Shown: positions 38,011-49,718 of the stretch, piece by piece | Position numbering within the stretch: the first letter of the stretch is position 1 | Layout of the letters: the number at the start of each line of letters is the position of its first letter | Assembly (NCBI GenBank): GCA_003993805.1 | Contig: RSEF01000001.1 | Span: 204,616,556-204,680,555 of the forward strand | Direction of reading: 5' to 3' | DNA from: Himantopus leucocephalus | Lineage: Eukaryota; Chordata; Aves; Charadriiformes; Recurvirostridae | Length of the DNA: 64,000 nucleotides | Program-made: the position numbers and the translations under genes | Notes under the pieces: generated by a model | Told to the model about the DNA's origin: nothing | Seen by the model: the letters and a program-made list of their open reading frames with translations, nothing else | The model's database searches: none

Positions 38011-39402
38011 CTCTGGAATTAAGCCAGCTTAGACATTTATGTTGGGATGGGATGAACCCCACCACATATGCCTGGGCCACTTGTTTGGATGAGGTGCCTA
38101 ACTTTTAGAGGGATGACAGAAATCTTCCCACCAAGATAAAAGAGAACTGATTCTGGGCCAGAGACTTAGAGGTTTTACCTGCAAGTCAAAAGTGAGGGTG
38201 AGTGCAATCGTTGACACAAACAGCTGTCAGGATGCTAACAGGGTGCCAAGGCAGCTTCCAGATGGGGAAAGCATGGATTTCTCCTTCTTTGAAAAAATAG
38301 TGTAACTCCTGTACATCAACTGAAGGGTTAAAAGTCTAACTCTCGCGGAGACAAGGACAGTGGATTTTTCAAGAGGCTTAAGGACATGGAGAGGGCAGAT
38401 TACCCTGTTGTCACCTTTTGCCCGCTCCCTTTACCAACTCCTGACGTGAAGCAGAATTTGTCTGAAGATGAGGATTAATGTAATGGCTGCTTTTATTCCT
38501 CGGTAGTTTTTCTGATGAAATTTGATCACTCTTCTCCACATTCCTGTTCCTCACCTGCTCTGGGAGGCAAACACAATTCTTTGAAAACAAAAGCAGTCCA
38601 GGCCAAGAAGCTCAGACCATATCTCACTTGAACTCTCACCAATATTTCTCTTTTTAAAAACAGTTAATTCTATTACAGTCTGGTTTTGGTCACTGTGCGT
38701 ACCTTAGATTCACCTTGATACAAGTTAAGTTGCAACCACAAGGTGAAACTGAGCTTGGAAGTGTTTCTGCATCCCCCAGTTTAGACGTAGCTGGCAATAA
38801 TTAATATGTCAAATCTTTTCCCGGGCTAGAGGCTCTCAGTCTTATATGCAGCTTGGAAAACACTTAGGACTGGTCCTAAAAGATTGTATATTACAGAAGA
38901 CATTCATAGTTCCCACACAGACTCTCATCTAATTCTGTGTTTTAGTTTCTGTTTGCAGAAGCTTTTTTGTTGGTCTTTGCTTAAAGGTGATTTTGGAAAG
39001 TATCAGTTGTCTTAAAGGTGCCATTGAGGCTCAAAACTGTAATGCAAACATCAAATAAAGATGAAGGAATAAATTTTCCTTAATATTTTAGTCAGAAGGC
39101 CTTTACCAGAGTGACTAGAATCAGTGGCTTTAACAAGAATGAACATAGTTTGGAAGTGTACTGCTGAGCAAGTTCTGTGATGAAGAATCCTCATTTGCTA
39201 AGCATTTTCACAAGCCAGAGAGTTTTATAGTTGTGAGGACTGTCATGTCTTGCTTGTAGTTGTTTCTTTTCTCATCCGTTTTATTCAGAAATGGAAAGAA
39301 AACAAAAATGTGTGACACTCCATAAAAATATCTGTGTCAAGAGCTGATAAAACTTCCCCCATTAAATGCTGCAAATCCTGTTAATACCCAAATTAAAACA
39401 CA
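38011..39402. other. Non-coding DNA
   Basis: No gene, RNA or named repeat was seen. Confidence 0.5.
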
Positions 39403-39796
39403 TATCAAATTCGTTCCCTTTAGGTGCATAAATACCTACAAGGTTGTTAATCACATGAAAACATATATTTTCCTAACTGTAACAATATAAAAATATGATT
39501 TTTTTCTAGAAACATAAAAACACAAGAAAAATACTTAGGAACACTGTTAATATTAAAATTTAATGTTGTCTTAGTTAGCAAGTCAGTTAACAAGATCAAG
39601 CNTATCAAATTCGTTCCCTTTAGGTGCATAAATACCTACAAGGTTGCTAATCACATGAAAACATATATTTTCCTAACTGTAACGATATAAAAATATGATT
39701 TTTTCTAGAAACATAAAAATGCAAGAAAAATACTTAAGAACACTGTTAATATTAAAATTTAATGTCTTAGTTAGCAAGTCAGTTAACAAGATCAAG
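39403..39796 (+). repeat. Assembly duplication around single N at 39602
   Basis: The sequence at 39403-39600 (198 bases) is repeated at 39603-39796 (194 bases). The copies differ by several substitutions, one T in a T-run and a 3-base deletion (TTG). It is the longest of the seven N-joined pairs and the most informative about allelic differences. Confidence 0.88.
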
Positions 39797-39820
39797 TCCA
39801 GAAGATCTTATGCTTCTTTT

Positions 39821-39843
39821 ACTCAACTCCTGCTGAGTTGAGT
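39821..39843. repeat. Perfect short inverted repeat
   Basis: Arms ACTCAACT and AGTTGAGT are exact reverse complements separated by 7 bases. This could form a small hairpin. Nothing around it suggests a terminator or an RNA gene. Confidence 0.6.
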
Positions 39844-41711
39844 ATGACTTTTGCTATTCAGAGCTCAAGTAAACACCCTGTTAATTGTACTAGAGGTGTA
39901 CAAAGGGCATTAGATGGAAACATAGTCTGACAGGAAAATCAGAGAAGCAATAGGATGGGAACAACTACCACCCCATTATACAGACTAGTAGCCTGCTATG
40001 CAAATGAGAGCAGCAGCTAGGAGGAAGTTTCAGTACTGTCCACACATTTTATTTTTACAGTGCTATAATAATGAGCCAGTACAAGAATGACTGTGGTTGA
40101 AAACTGAGTTAGCATGAGGCACTAAGTCAGGCCAGGAATGCACCAAAGTACATCCCTGGAGCCTGTTCACAGCAGCAGCTGCTCGGCGTGTGCTGGAGAA
40201 TTCCCAGCTTTATCCGCGATTGCAGTTAGGGATCGAAGGATCCTTTTTAGCTCACATTTGTATCACTCTGCTTTTAGTGCCTGGCAGCAACATCAGAAAC
40301 ACCTGAACCCTCCATTATATGAGAGCGTGAGATGCAAGGCGCATATGGGGTCCAGTGGCAGAAGGAATAAAGCCAGTGTTTGCATTTAGTGATGGACTCA
40401 GTTTTCTTCCTGCTTTATTGTAGAAAGTCTGGTGTTTTGCAATAAATATGAAGGGAAAGAGCCTGGGGAAAGGTGGGGAGGAGAAATAAAAAAATAAACG
40501 CAGCAGGACTGAGGAAACTGCGTGTGTAGTATCAGGAGGGGTTCCAGAGCTGTGATGTTGCCCTGGGTGCTGGTCGCATGCCTGCTGTGGAGCTGCTTTG
40601 GTAGCCACGGTTACAGCAGGAGAGGAACATTTGAAACAAGGTGGTGGAGGCTAAAGAGGAAGAACGTGTGGTCCTTTGAGACTAGGGAGAAGATGCAGCT
40701 TCACAGGAGCAAAGACATATAGGAAGTATAGCCAGCACAGAAAAACACAGTTGTTATTAAAAAGATCTCCTGTGGCACTCAAGCCCGTAACTACTGAACT
40801 GGGAGATTTTACCCAGTATAAGCAGAATTTGGTTTTTTTTTTCTTTCCCTGTGGCATCTTAGGTAAACTGATGTAACCTGGCTTTCAAAAAGCTTCCTCT
40901 AAAATCTCTCAGTGAATCTTGCAAAGGCCAGCCAGCGCTCCCACACAATAGAGCCGCTCCACTGGTGTCAGGCTGGTGGGTGTGGCGTGGAGCAGAATCT
41001 GCCCTTTCGACCTCCATGTGTTCCAGAAATAATTTGGGAAATGTGGAAGTTTTTCTTTGTCCTCAGCTCTGCGGTGGTTTGTAATTGAGCCAATACATAG
41101 CAGTAACAAAAGGAAGCTGTCACATTGATAACTCTGCACTGAATGCAAGTGTAAATGCTCTCCATCCACAAACAGCTACATTTTGGTGCCATTCATCTTC
41201 TGAATGCGTGCTCAGATTTTACTTTGGCTCTTTCGTAGATGCTTGTTTTTGCAATTTGGACAGGTGAAAACAGCAAGTATGCAATTTGTGTAAACTAAGT
41301 GGTCTGTTAAGTGAAAAAAGCTTTAAAGTGTACTGGCTACAGCTCTGATTTCCACTCCAGCAACTCCAGCACCAGGACAGGACATGTGGACGAGTACTTT
41401 ATTTTGAAAGCAAGTTCCTTAAGAACAACAGAGTGATTTTTGAAAGGTGTGGATATATATGAATTATGAACTTTCTAAAAAAATCCCACAAATAAAAAAC
41501 AACCCAATGACCCAAAACCTCAGTAGCAAAAAAAAGTAACCTGTGAGTGAACTTAAAGGCTGTTATATTATTTTTTTAAAAGTAAGCTGACAATTTGTGT
41601 TTCAAAATGAAGACTGTTCCATGGGAGAGATCTACGGCTGGACTATTTTGCTATGCCTTAGCATTAAAAAAACAACCCATCTGAAAATTTTCCCGCTAGA
41701 TATCCTGATGA
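39844..41711. other. Non-coding DNA
   Basis: No gene is supported. A 55-codon frame starting with ATG at 40555 has a signal-peptide-like start and is treated under findings. T and A runs lie at about 40,830-40,845. Confidence 0.45.
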
Positions 41712-41780
41712 AAACCAGAGTAGTGGCATAGATCCAAAGAAATCAATAGAGATATATCAATTTGTACCTACTGCAGGTTT
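41712..41780. repeat. Diverged palindromic repeat, family B-like
   Basis: AACCAGAGTAGTGGC, AAGAAATCAATAGAG and TTTGTACCTACTGCAG resemble the arms and core of the small palindromic repeat seen at 48407-48479. Heavily mutated; low confidence. Confidence 0.35.
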
Positions 41781-41801
41781 AACTCTTGATTTGTATTCAA
41801 G

Positions 41802-42015
41802 AGCTTCAACCCCTAGAACTCCTGCTAAACACTCTGATTTTCTCTGTACATAGCAATGGATCCAGTACAATGCCTCTAAGCAAAGAAATAGTGCAAAGAG
41901 GATGTNAGCTTCAACCCCTAGAACTCCTGCTAAACACTCTGATTTTCTCTATGGTATGACATAGCAACGGATCCAGTACAATACCTCTAAGTAGAGAAAT
42001 TGTGCAAAGAGGATG
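41802..42015 (+). repeat. Assembly duplication around single N at 41906
   Basis: The sequence at 41802-41904 is repeated at 41907-42015. The second copy is 6 bases longer because of a difference near TTCTCT...ACATAGCAA, and there are a handful of substitutions (for example CAATGG/CAACGG). The N sits exactly at the junction. Confidence 0.87.
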
Positions 42016-44029
42016 GAAGGGACAACTGAGCACAAGAGCAAATGTATAAGCAGCTTCTGTATTTATCATCGGACAATCCCATGTAACTGGGAGCTGAACT
42101 TCGTTTGCTCAGGTGTCTCTACAGCTACCTGTCATGGGAAGGGAACTGTGTGGCACCATCAGTGACAACAGTGACAGCTGTGCCGGGCAGGTCACAGGCA
42201 CAGCCCGGGAGGAGGTAGTTTGTCCTGTGGGTAGCCCTTGCCAGTCTTGATGTCTTCTGGAGCAAAGGCTCAGCTCTGATTCAGTAGATAGCATAATGGC
42301 CTGAATATTTTTGTCTGAGCGAAAACAAACAAATATTCTAAAAGTATTGGCCAAATAAGCTAATATCATCCCACATAGGATTTCTAAGGAATTCTAGTAA
42401 TTCTAGAGATAAAGATAACATTAACTGGAGCACGACCAGCTCAAGCAAGCCCAATTCCTAGTAGGGGAAAGACTTATGTAATCTTGGTGGTGATAAGGAC
42501 AAGCTGGGAAAAGGGTGAGAGAGAAAATGCGCAACAGAATAGTCCCGTCCCCCACCCCGTGTGTCTTCTTACATCCATTCTTACAAAAGCATATCTTTAA
42601 ACCAGTTATTTCTCTACTAATGGGTCATTAAAGTGGCCTAGAAAGAGGTAAGACTTTTATTTTGTAATTATTTTTACTTTGCCAGCAGATAAGGCAAACT
42701 TTAAAGAGATGAAGCATCTAGTTATCTGTACGTGATAAACAAGATCTTTATTCAGTGCTTCATACTCTCCCACGTTTTGAGGGTTACTGGTGAAGGAGGG
42801 GGTTCAAGACCTCTGGAAGTAAGAGTAGAGTGGGAGCTGGATGGACTGAAGGGAAATAAAGTCCCACTTCACAAGAAGGCTTTTAGAGACTAAAGCAGCA
42901 CTTTAACTCATGAATCTATTGTCATGTGATAACCATAGGCTGCTCTAATCAGAAAAAAGTGTAGCCATAGACTTACAGGCTGTAAAATCTTCAACCAGAA
43001 TGGTATGCACACATACTCTGATGCCTACTTTGGTTCGTGTAAACCAAGATTTAACCTCTCAGCTGCCAGATTGGAGTCTCAATATATAGGGGTTTGGATG
43101 GCAGGACATTTTTACCACAGATCACTCTGCTGATACATTTCACAGGGTGGTCCTGAAAAGGCCTTGGCTAAGTTGGCCACAGCAGTGTTGTGTTGTGGGA
43201 CTGAAGGGCTGGTGTGGGGAGAGGGAGAAGGAAGGAATGGCATATGCTGGGTTTGCTTGGGAGGTGGGAACTGCTCTCTGTATTTTAAAAAGCGCTAATT
43301 ATGGGGGCCGTTGCTTGGGAGGAAATAAGGGACTGTCTATAAAATCATGAAGGGTGGGAGAAGGTGAATATGGCACAGTTGTATGCATTTCTTATAACCT
43401 AAGAACCAAATGCCACCTCCTGATGGGATGATGTCTCTAAAGGTAGTGGTGGCTCCCAAATTGAAGAGAATAATTTGTGGGGTTTGCACCCTACCCTTGT
43501 TTCCTAGATTTTTCCCTAGGTATTTATTCCTGTGCACTGCTGGAGGCCTTAACTACTGTGGCTGCTTTTAAGGTCTGATAAGGCAGCGCAGAAGATGAGC
43601 AGCAAAAGAGTTATCAGATGGCTCTTCTTTCCTACTGGGGTGGAGATGGGGCCACTGTGCATCTCTAGACTGGAAGGATAAGACGGTGGGAGAGGTCTAC
43701 TGTGGTGCACAAAGACCCTGATTTCCAAATGCGTCCTTATATACTTCAGAAGTTAGTAACTGAAGTATGTAAAAAAAATAAAGAAATGGCCAAACTTCTG
43801 TATTGTGAATAAAATACCGTGGATAGTTTTATTTCAAGAAGCAGGCCCTAGGTCTAGAGTGAGTCCAGCAGTAACAACTCATTTTGGACTCAAGTTTGAA
43901 AAGGTAACACAGGAAGAAGCGATCAAATAGTTTGCTCAATTTAGCTTAATACAGCCACTCTTCCATTTACTAGCAGTTTAATGGTATTATGCTCATCTTT
44001 GCACGTTCCTTATGTTGGCTGCTGACTTT
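42016..44029. other. Non-coding DNA
   Basis: No gene is supported. There is a modest GC-rich patch at 42,110-42,250. Frames of up to 86 codons lack recognisable features. Confidence 0.5.
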
Positions 44030-44215
44030 TTTTTTGCTTCCTATTTTGTTGGGCTCCATAAGGTCATCCAGAATCTTTTACGTGTATCTAAACGATGGCA
44101 TGATATTTATTCACTGTCAGTTATTTCTTTGCCAAAATAGAAAATAGCTGTAGACTTAAAATAGATCCTTGCATTATTCCCCATGGTCTCTTCAAACTCA
44201 AGAAGCTGAAGCCAT
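44030..44215 (-). mobile_element. Possible ancient CR1/L3-like fragment
   Basis: AAGGTCATCCAGAATCTTTT on the plus strand and, further on, AGACTTAAAATAGATCCTTG match the antisense of old CR1/L3 elements as I remember them, in the right order. It is short and strongly decayed. Confidence 0.45.
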
Positions 44216-45764
44216 TAATAGAGTCAAATTAAAGCGCATGTGACTGATAAAATTTAACACATAGAACAGAAGTTGAGTGATACTCAGAGCCTGCAGTTTT
44301 AATGACAAAACAAACCAATAAATCATTTCAAATGATTCATATAAACATGTAATAAGAACATCTATTTACTTGTCCAAACCTTGAGAAAAGTCATTTGTTA
44401 CTTTGAGCAGCGCAGTAGTTGCTGAGTACTTTGCTCTGCCTTCAGATTATGATGTATGAATCAGTTTCACTGGAAATGCGTCGGATGTTGTAAATGTGTC
44501 TCCTGGATTTTGACTCTCATTTGGCCTCCCAGGCTGCTTGCAAGGATATTCTGATCATTAAATATGGCTCTATTTTTAGGTGCTTAAGGGAATCTCTGTT
44601 CACCTGGTACTCCTAGTTGTTGGAAAGGAACTCTCTGCCCTCCAGACACCAGTTCTCACAGTAGTGACCACCTGCTTTGCCACAGCCAAAGTCTGGTATG
44701 AAACTCACTTTTGTGCACAGGTGTTGCCTAATAGTAAACATGTTGTCTCTCTCCCATCTGACTTCAGTCATGATGTAACGACTGGAGGTTTGGCAGAAGT
44801 AATGAACTTCTGCTCCATAATAACAATAGATAAAGGGGAAAAAAGGGTACAGGACTGATTTATGTAGGTACATTATTTAGCCAGAACTTCGGATGGAATG
44901 AAAAAACTGAGGGAAAAATCTCTCTGCCTCATCTGTTAGTGACAGATGAAAGCACAGCTACAGAGAGAACTTCATATAAACTCACCACTCCAAAATTGCT
45001 TAGGGATACTTTGGGAGTCTCTGTAAACTAATACAAAGCAGAAATCTGTTCAGTTTCAGAAATTAAATAATATTTGTTTAGAAAAGGACACCTGCATTGT
45101 AGCAAGGAATGCTGAATACTTTCTTAGAGGGGCTTAGAGACCTGCTTCTCTTTCCCAAGGACCCTCTGCTGTTAAAAAGTGCTCTTTCACAGGTGACGAG
45201 CGTTAAACAAGATGTAACATTTCTCTGTTTTTGGCCTTTGGCTGTAACTTTGCTGGACTGCAGCGAGGCTGATTGAATTCCCACAAAGGTCCTTCTGCTT
45301 GACCACGCTGTGTTTTCCCCAGGCAGGGCCACACCTGTTGCTGCAGCGATTGTTGGACGCTACCCAGTGACGATGAATCCCACAGCCTGTTTGGTAGAGG
45401 AGAAGTGATGGTTTAAGGATGCCTTCAGCGTTCATATTGCTGAGTGAGGCACAGAATACCAGAATACTAGCAAAGGCAGGCTAAGCATGTGATGTTATTA
45501 TCCTTCATACGAGCACATTGCTGTTGTGATCTTCCAAATTATGGTCTCCTTTTCAGTGCAGATGGTGATGCCATTTCATTGCAAGCACTGAAAGCATATA
45601 GTAGTTTCAGAAACTGTAAACGTAGGCTTAAGTCAGTGGTGTTTGTTAGCTAGGGGCTGTCTCTTAAATATCTTTGATACTTACCTGTAATACTAATGAT
45701 GCTTCATGAAAGTTGTTGTACATGTCTTTAAAACGTCAATTTTAGCATTACGTCATTAGCATAA
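44216..45764. other. Non-coding DNA
   Basis: No gene or repeat family was recognised. Confidence 0.5.
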
Positions 45765-45864
45765 GGAGATTTGCGTTGCTTGAGGATACGGCTAGCAGCT
45801 TATTCCTGAAGATANGGAGATTTGTGTTGCTTGAGGATATGGCTAGCAGCTTATTCCTAAAGAT
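45765..45864 (+). repeat. Assembly duplication around single N at 45815
   Basis: The 49-50 bases at 45765-45814 recur at 45816-45864, with three substitutions (GCGTTG/GTGTTG, ATACGG/ATATGG, CTGAAG/CTAAAG). The junction is one N. Confidence 0.87.
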
Positions 45865-46504
45865 GAAATTATTTGGATCCTCTGAATTGCCCTGTGCTGA
45901 AGGATACATGAAGGACTCTGTGACAGAAGCAAGCGCGGCTGGCTCTGTTAGTCTGCTCGTGTTTTTTTTTAACTTGCCTATTTCTGTTGCATCTTATTCT
46001 TGTCAACATCCCTGAAGTATTTATGACAAAAATTCTTTGCACATGATTACTAACTCTTGAAAAGAGCTTCTTTCTCAAGAGACCTTGAGATGGTCGGCAT
46101 GATTGACCACAAAGGCAAGGCAGAAATTTCATTCAGAAATCAAAAAAAAAGACTTGAAAGAGAAAACCTGAAAGGAAAGGAAAAGGCAAGCTTGAATATG
46201 CTTTACATGGGCCTATTAGTTCACATTTTATTTGTACTGGGTACCATGAGGAACAGCACTGAACGCTGCAGTGGAGCTCCAGGGAGTTTTTAAATTTTTC
46301 TCTTGCATCCCAGAATTGATCGTTTTCTGAAAACAGGTACCTCAGGACTCTCAGGGTAGCCCCTAGCTTTTTACCATGTCTTCCTTTGTTTTCACACTGG
46401 CAACTGGCTTATTCCCAGACCCAGAAAAGCCACACGACTTTCATTCCCTAGTGCACAAACCAACAACTGAGCTGCTCCAAATTTCAGCCTGTGTGAATAT
46501 GTAG
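45865..46504. other. Non-coding DNA
   Basis: Frames of 78-87 codons on both strands are unrecognised. No repeat family was seen. Confidence 0.5.
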
Positions 46505-46707
46505 GAGTTGCTTCTCCCTCCTGCAATGTGCTGCTGTGCTCTTATATAGCTGCATATGAGCTGATTTTGTTGGAAGAAGCAGAATTTTATGAAATCTCAA
46601 AGTTTNGAGTTGCTTCTCCCTCCTGCAATGTGCTGCTGTGCTCTTATATACCTGCATATGAGCTGATTTTGTTGGAAGAAGCAGGATTTTATGAAATCTC
46701 AAAGTTT
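46505..46707 (+). repeat. Assembly duplication around single N at 46606
   Basis: The 101 bases at 46505-46605 recur at 46607-46707 with two substitutions (TATAGCTG/TATACCTG, GCAGAATT/GCAGGATT). Open frames that appear to contain a repeated protein segment here are products of this duplication. Confidence 0.88.
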
Positions 46708-48406
46708 ACAAGCTGAAGCAGCAAGAGGCTCTGTCCTGGAGTTCCCCTGCTTAGTCTGTGATTTTACTGCCCAACCTCCCAACTTTTTACTCTAAACAAA
46801 CCAATGGCTTTCAAAAATGTTCACTAGGAAAGATCTATTGATCTACCTTACTGTTTTTCTTTTTAAATTGAAATACTGACTTTTCACATTAAAATGACAC
46901 TTTCTGCCTCCCTTCCATACTCAGAGAAACAAGGCTTGAGATGCCTTGTCTCACGCTTTTGCAGGTCAGGGGGAGAGAAAGGCAGAGACTCATGAAATCT
47001 CGTTGTAGCATGCTATCTGGGAAGAGATGAAAATGAGAATCTGTCCACTTCAGTATGTCTTCCTGTGCTGGGATGAGAAAAGGCTCAATAACTGCACTTC
47101 TTAAAGGCTGATGCAGAACAAGGCTGGAAAGGATGCTGCAACACAGCCAGGCATGAGCTTGTTTATCTTTTCTACCTCCACTCTGACATGTGCACACAGC
47201 TAAACAGAAAATCTGCTAAATTGCTTTGTCCTGACTGAGAGAGCTGTGAAACAGCAGTTGCCCTGGAAAGCACCTAGCAGAGACTCATTGGATGTCACTA
47301 TGAACAGACAAAGCCATCTCCTTTACATACTGGTAGTATGTTGGAGAACACTGCTGCATTGACTGTAAGAGATGTCAAGTCTGGCTCTACTTTCATTTGC
47401 ATCAAAGTAACTAAATTGATTTTTTATGGTTTATACTTGACGTACTCCGCTCAAACTCCTAGGAGGAGTTGTCTTAGGCTACTTATTTCCATGATATAAA
47501 TTCAACAAATTAAAACTCAACTAGAACAGCCAATGTCTATTGTCACCTACTCAATTTGCATTGCCAAACCCAGAAATTTCTACCTTTTTACTGTAGAAGA
47601 AACCCCAACAAATCTGTGTTTGCTGGAAACTGTAACATTAAACCCTGGATCAAATACCCAAGACTCACGTTAGTTCTGTACAGCTCTTAATAGCGGTCCC
47701 TGGTGAGTTTAAATAAAGTTAGTAAATGCTGAAGTCTATCCAGTGACTCTGGGAATCGTACACAACTCCTGCCTGGCAGATGGACTGTATGGAGTTAAAA
47801 CAGAAGGGGAGTTTAGAAAAAGCAGCTGGGCATTAACTGGGAGCCAGCGTGACATGAACTCAGCCGTCAACAATAGAGACGAATCTATCCAGAAACTTAC
47901 CATTTTCTTACTTTTCACCCTTTCCAGGTTAAAGACAGGGTAGAAAATGACTAAGCCGCCTTACTGATCGGATAAATGGAGAAAAACTAGTGTCTCCCCA
48001 AAAGTCTTGGTGCGGTTCTATTTATAGCGAACTGAAGATCAAGAAAGCTGTGGGGTAAATCTGTTCATCTGAGGGCTCTTGTACTCCATGCTACAACCTG
48101 ATTTGTGCAATAAAACCAAGTGTGAGGTGGTACTGTCCTGATAAAGCAGTGCTTGCTGTTTCCATACTTTCTGTCATTTTCTGTTGTAGAGCCAACGGTT
48201 GTTGTACTCCCTGATATAAATTAAGATCACTGCTATTGTGGCTTTCAAGTTATTAGCAAGTAGTAAAACACATGAGGAAATTAATTTCATGTTTGGTTTA
48301 TGCATGTAACCAACTACAAGGAAAGTAAAAAATAAGCTGAGAGCGATTAATAAAATCAATAACATGATTTTGTTATTTTCTGAAGCAGTAATTTGAACTT
48401 GTAGGC
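46708..48406. other. Non-coding DNA
   Basis: No gene is supported. A 102-codon minus frame (46889-47197) shows no domain. No young repeat was seen. Confidence 0.5.
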
Positions 48407-48479
48407 TAAATTTTGTCCTCAATTTTCACAGAATTCACCTTTCTCCAATTTAGGCTGGTGTAACTGAGCAGAATTTACT
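48407..48479. repeat. Small palindromic MITE-like relic, family B
   Basis: The left arm (48407-48431, TAAATTTTGTCCTCA...) and right arm (48455-48479, ...TGAGCAGAATTTACT) are imperfect inverted repeats of 25 bases around a 23-base centre. The whole resembles, from memory, a palindromic element widespread in reptiles and birds with a TAAATTCTGC...CAGTTACACC arm. Such short palindromes without coding capacity are typical of MITEs, but the parent transposon is not known to me. Confidence 0.6.
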
Positions 48480-49136
48480 CACTATGTTTAAAATAGAGAC
48501 AGAAATTACTCATAACCAAGGCACTTCTTCACTACTATTCATGCTTGTTCCCTTAGCACTGTTGTTACAGTTGTTTTTTTTCTATGGTAGCAAATAAACA
48601 AATTAACATAAATATTATTTGGTAGAATGTTCTATTTAAAGATATTGAGACCATGGAGAGAAAAACATTAATGATGAAAGCTGCATGAAGATCTACCTCC
48701 CGTAGACTTTGCATCTCTGTGATTTAAGCAACCACTCTAAATTATTCTCAAGGTTTCCAGACCAATTTTGTTCAACCTTTAGTTAAAGATCACTTCTAGC
48801 AGGCAACCAATTTTATTAATCGCTTGGGTGGTCATGTAATCCAGTGTGCTTTGTACACATATGTCATGTAATAACTCTACAGTGATTGTAAAACTGCTGC
48901 ACATTTTATTATACGGTGACATATAGGCAGGAGAGAAGACATTATGACTGTAGGCGAAGTGTATTTCTTGTAGCCTGGAGCAGTGAATGAAACTGATACT
49001 CAGGATTTAGAAAGAAAACCCCATCACCAGAGACAAAATTACAGTGTGGTGCCGCTTTTCCTTCCCACTAGTGTTTCTGCAGGGAGATCCGCAGTGCAGC
49101 CTGCAATTCCAGTCCATGAGGGCTAAAAATAAGCAC
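48480..49136. other. Non-coding AT-rich DNA
   Basis: No gene or repeat was recognised. Confidence 0.5.
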
Positions 49137-49520
49137 TCGGCACTCCCCCGGCTTCACATCACACAAGCATGGGGATGCTGGGGGACTGCAGCCAGGTCCC
49201 CTGTCCTCACCAAGCTGCACCAAGAAGCTGGCACTCTTGCAGGGGCAAAAAAAAGTCTCACCCATGAATTTCAGGAGCGTGGATGCTCCCCCAGGCACCC
49301 CTTCGCCTCCCTGCTGCCCCCAGCATGGATGGGGACCTGGGGGGCAGCCGGGGCAGGTGCAGGGGTGTCGGGGTGGCAGTGGCTCCGGAGGGGCAGTGTG
49401 TTTGTCTGCATTTCCCTCCGGCCGTGTCTGCCCCGGCGCTGGCACTACCGCCTCAGGAGCAAATTGTTGGGTGCGCTCTGTGCAGCTGGCCCTCGCCTGA
49501 TGTCAGCCCGCGTGTACCGG
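49137..49520. promoter_or_regulatory. GC-rich, CpG-containing patch with G-quadruplex motif
   Basis: This is a sharp GC-rich island in AT-rich DNA, with about 20 CpG dinucleotides by eye. It includes five G-tracts of four or more at 49331-49373, separated by loops of 4-7 bases, a strong G-quadruplex pattern on the plus strand. GC-rich frames open on both strands (160 codons plus, 125 codons minus). Their composition is what GC-rich DNA gives by chance, and they look like no known protein. It could be a CpG-island promoter or enhancer, or a decayed GC-rich repeat. Confidence 0.4.
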
Positions 49521-49657
49521 CTATAGATGGGTGAAGTAAAAACAGCCCCTGCTTTCCTGTTTACGCACATAGGCTTCCTCTGAGAAGTTCCTGAATAAAA
49601 ACAGCCAGGCTTGACAAAATAGCCTTTCTATTTATTGCGTTGGGAGTGAGCATGGTG

Positions 49658-49718
49658 ATCACAGAATCACAGAATTTTCAGAGTTGGAAGGGACCTCTAG
49701 AGATCATCTAGTCCAACT
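49658..49718 (-). mobile_element. CR1 LINE 3' tip, severely 5'-truncated
   Basis: ATCACAGAATCACAGAATTTT followed by GTTGGAAGGGACCTCTAGAG and ATCATCTAGTCCAAC is the antisense of the CR1 3' end with its octamer repeat (CACAGAAT). Only about 60 bases are present. It is in minus orientation and of fairly low divergence. Confidence 0.9.

Noticed and set aside
39821..39843. Hairpin as a transcription terminator
   Set aside because: The arms are perfect but only 8 bases long, there is no T-tract, and intrinsic terminators are not expected in vertebrate nuclear DNA.
46484..46716. Frames encoding an apparently repeated protein segment
   Set aside because: The repetition is produced by the assembly duplication around the N at 46606.
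49044..49526. 160-codon plus and 125-codon minus frames
   Set aside because: These are overlapping open frames on both strands of a GC-rich patch, rich in Pro, Gly and Arg, as expected from base composition alone.
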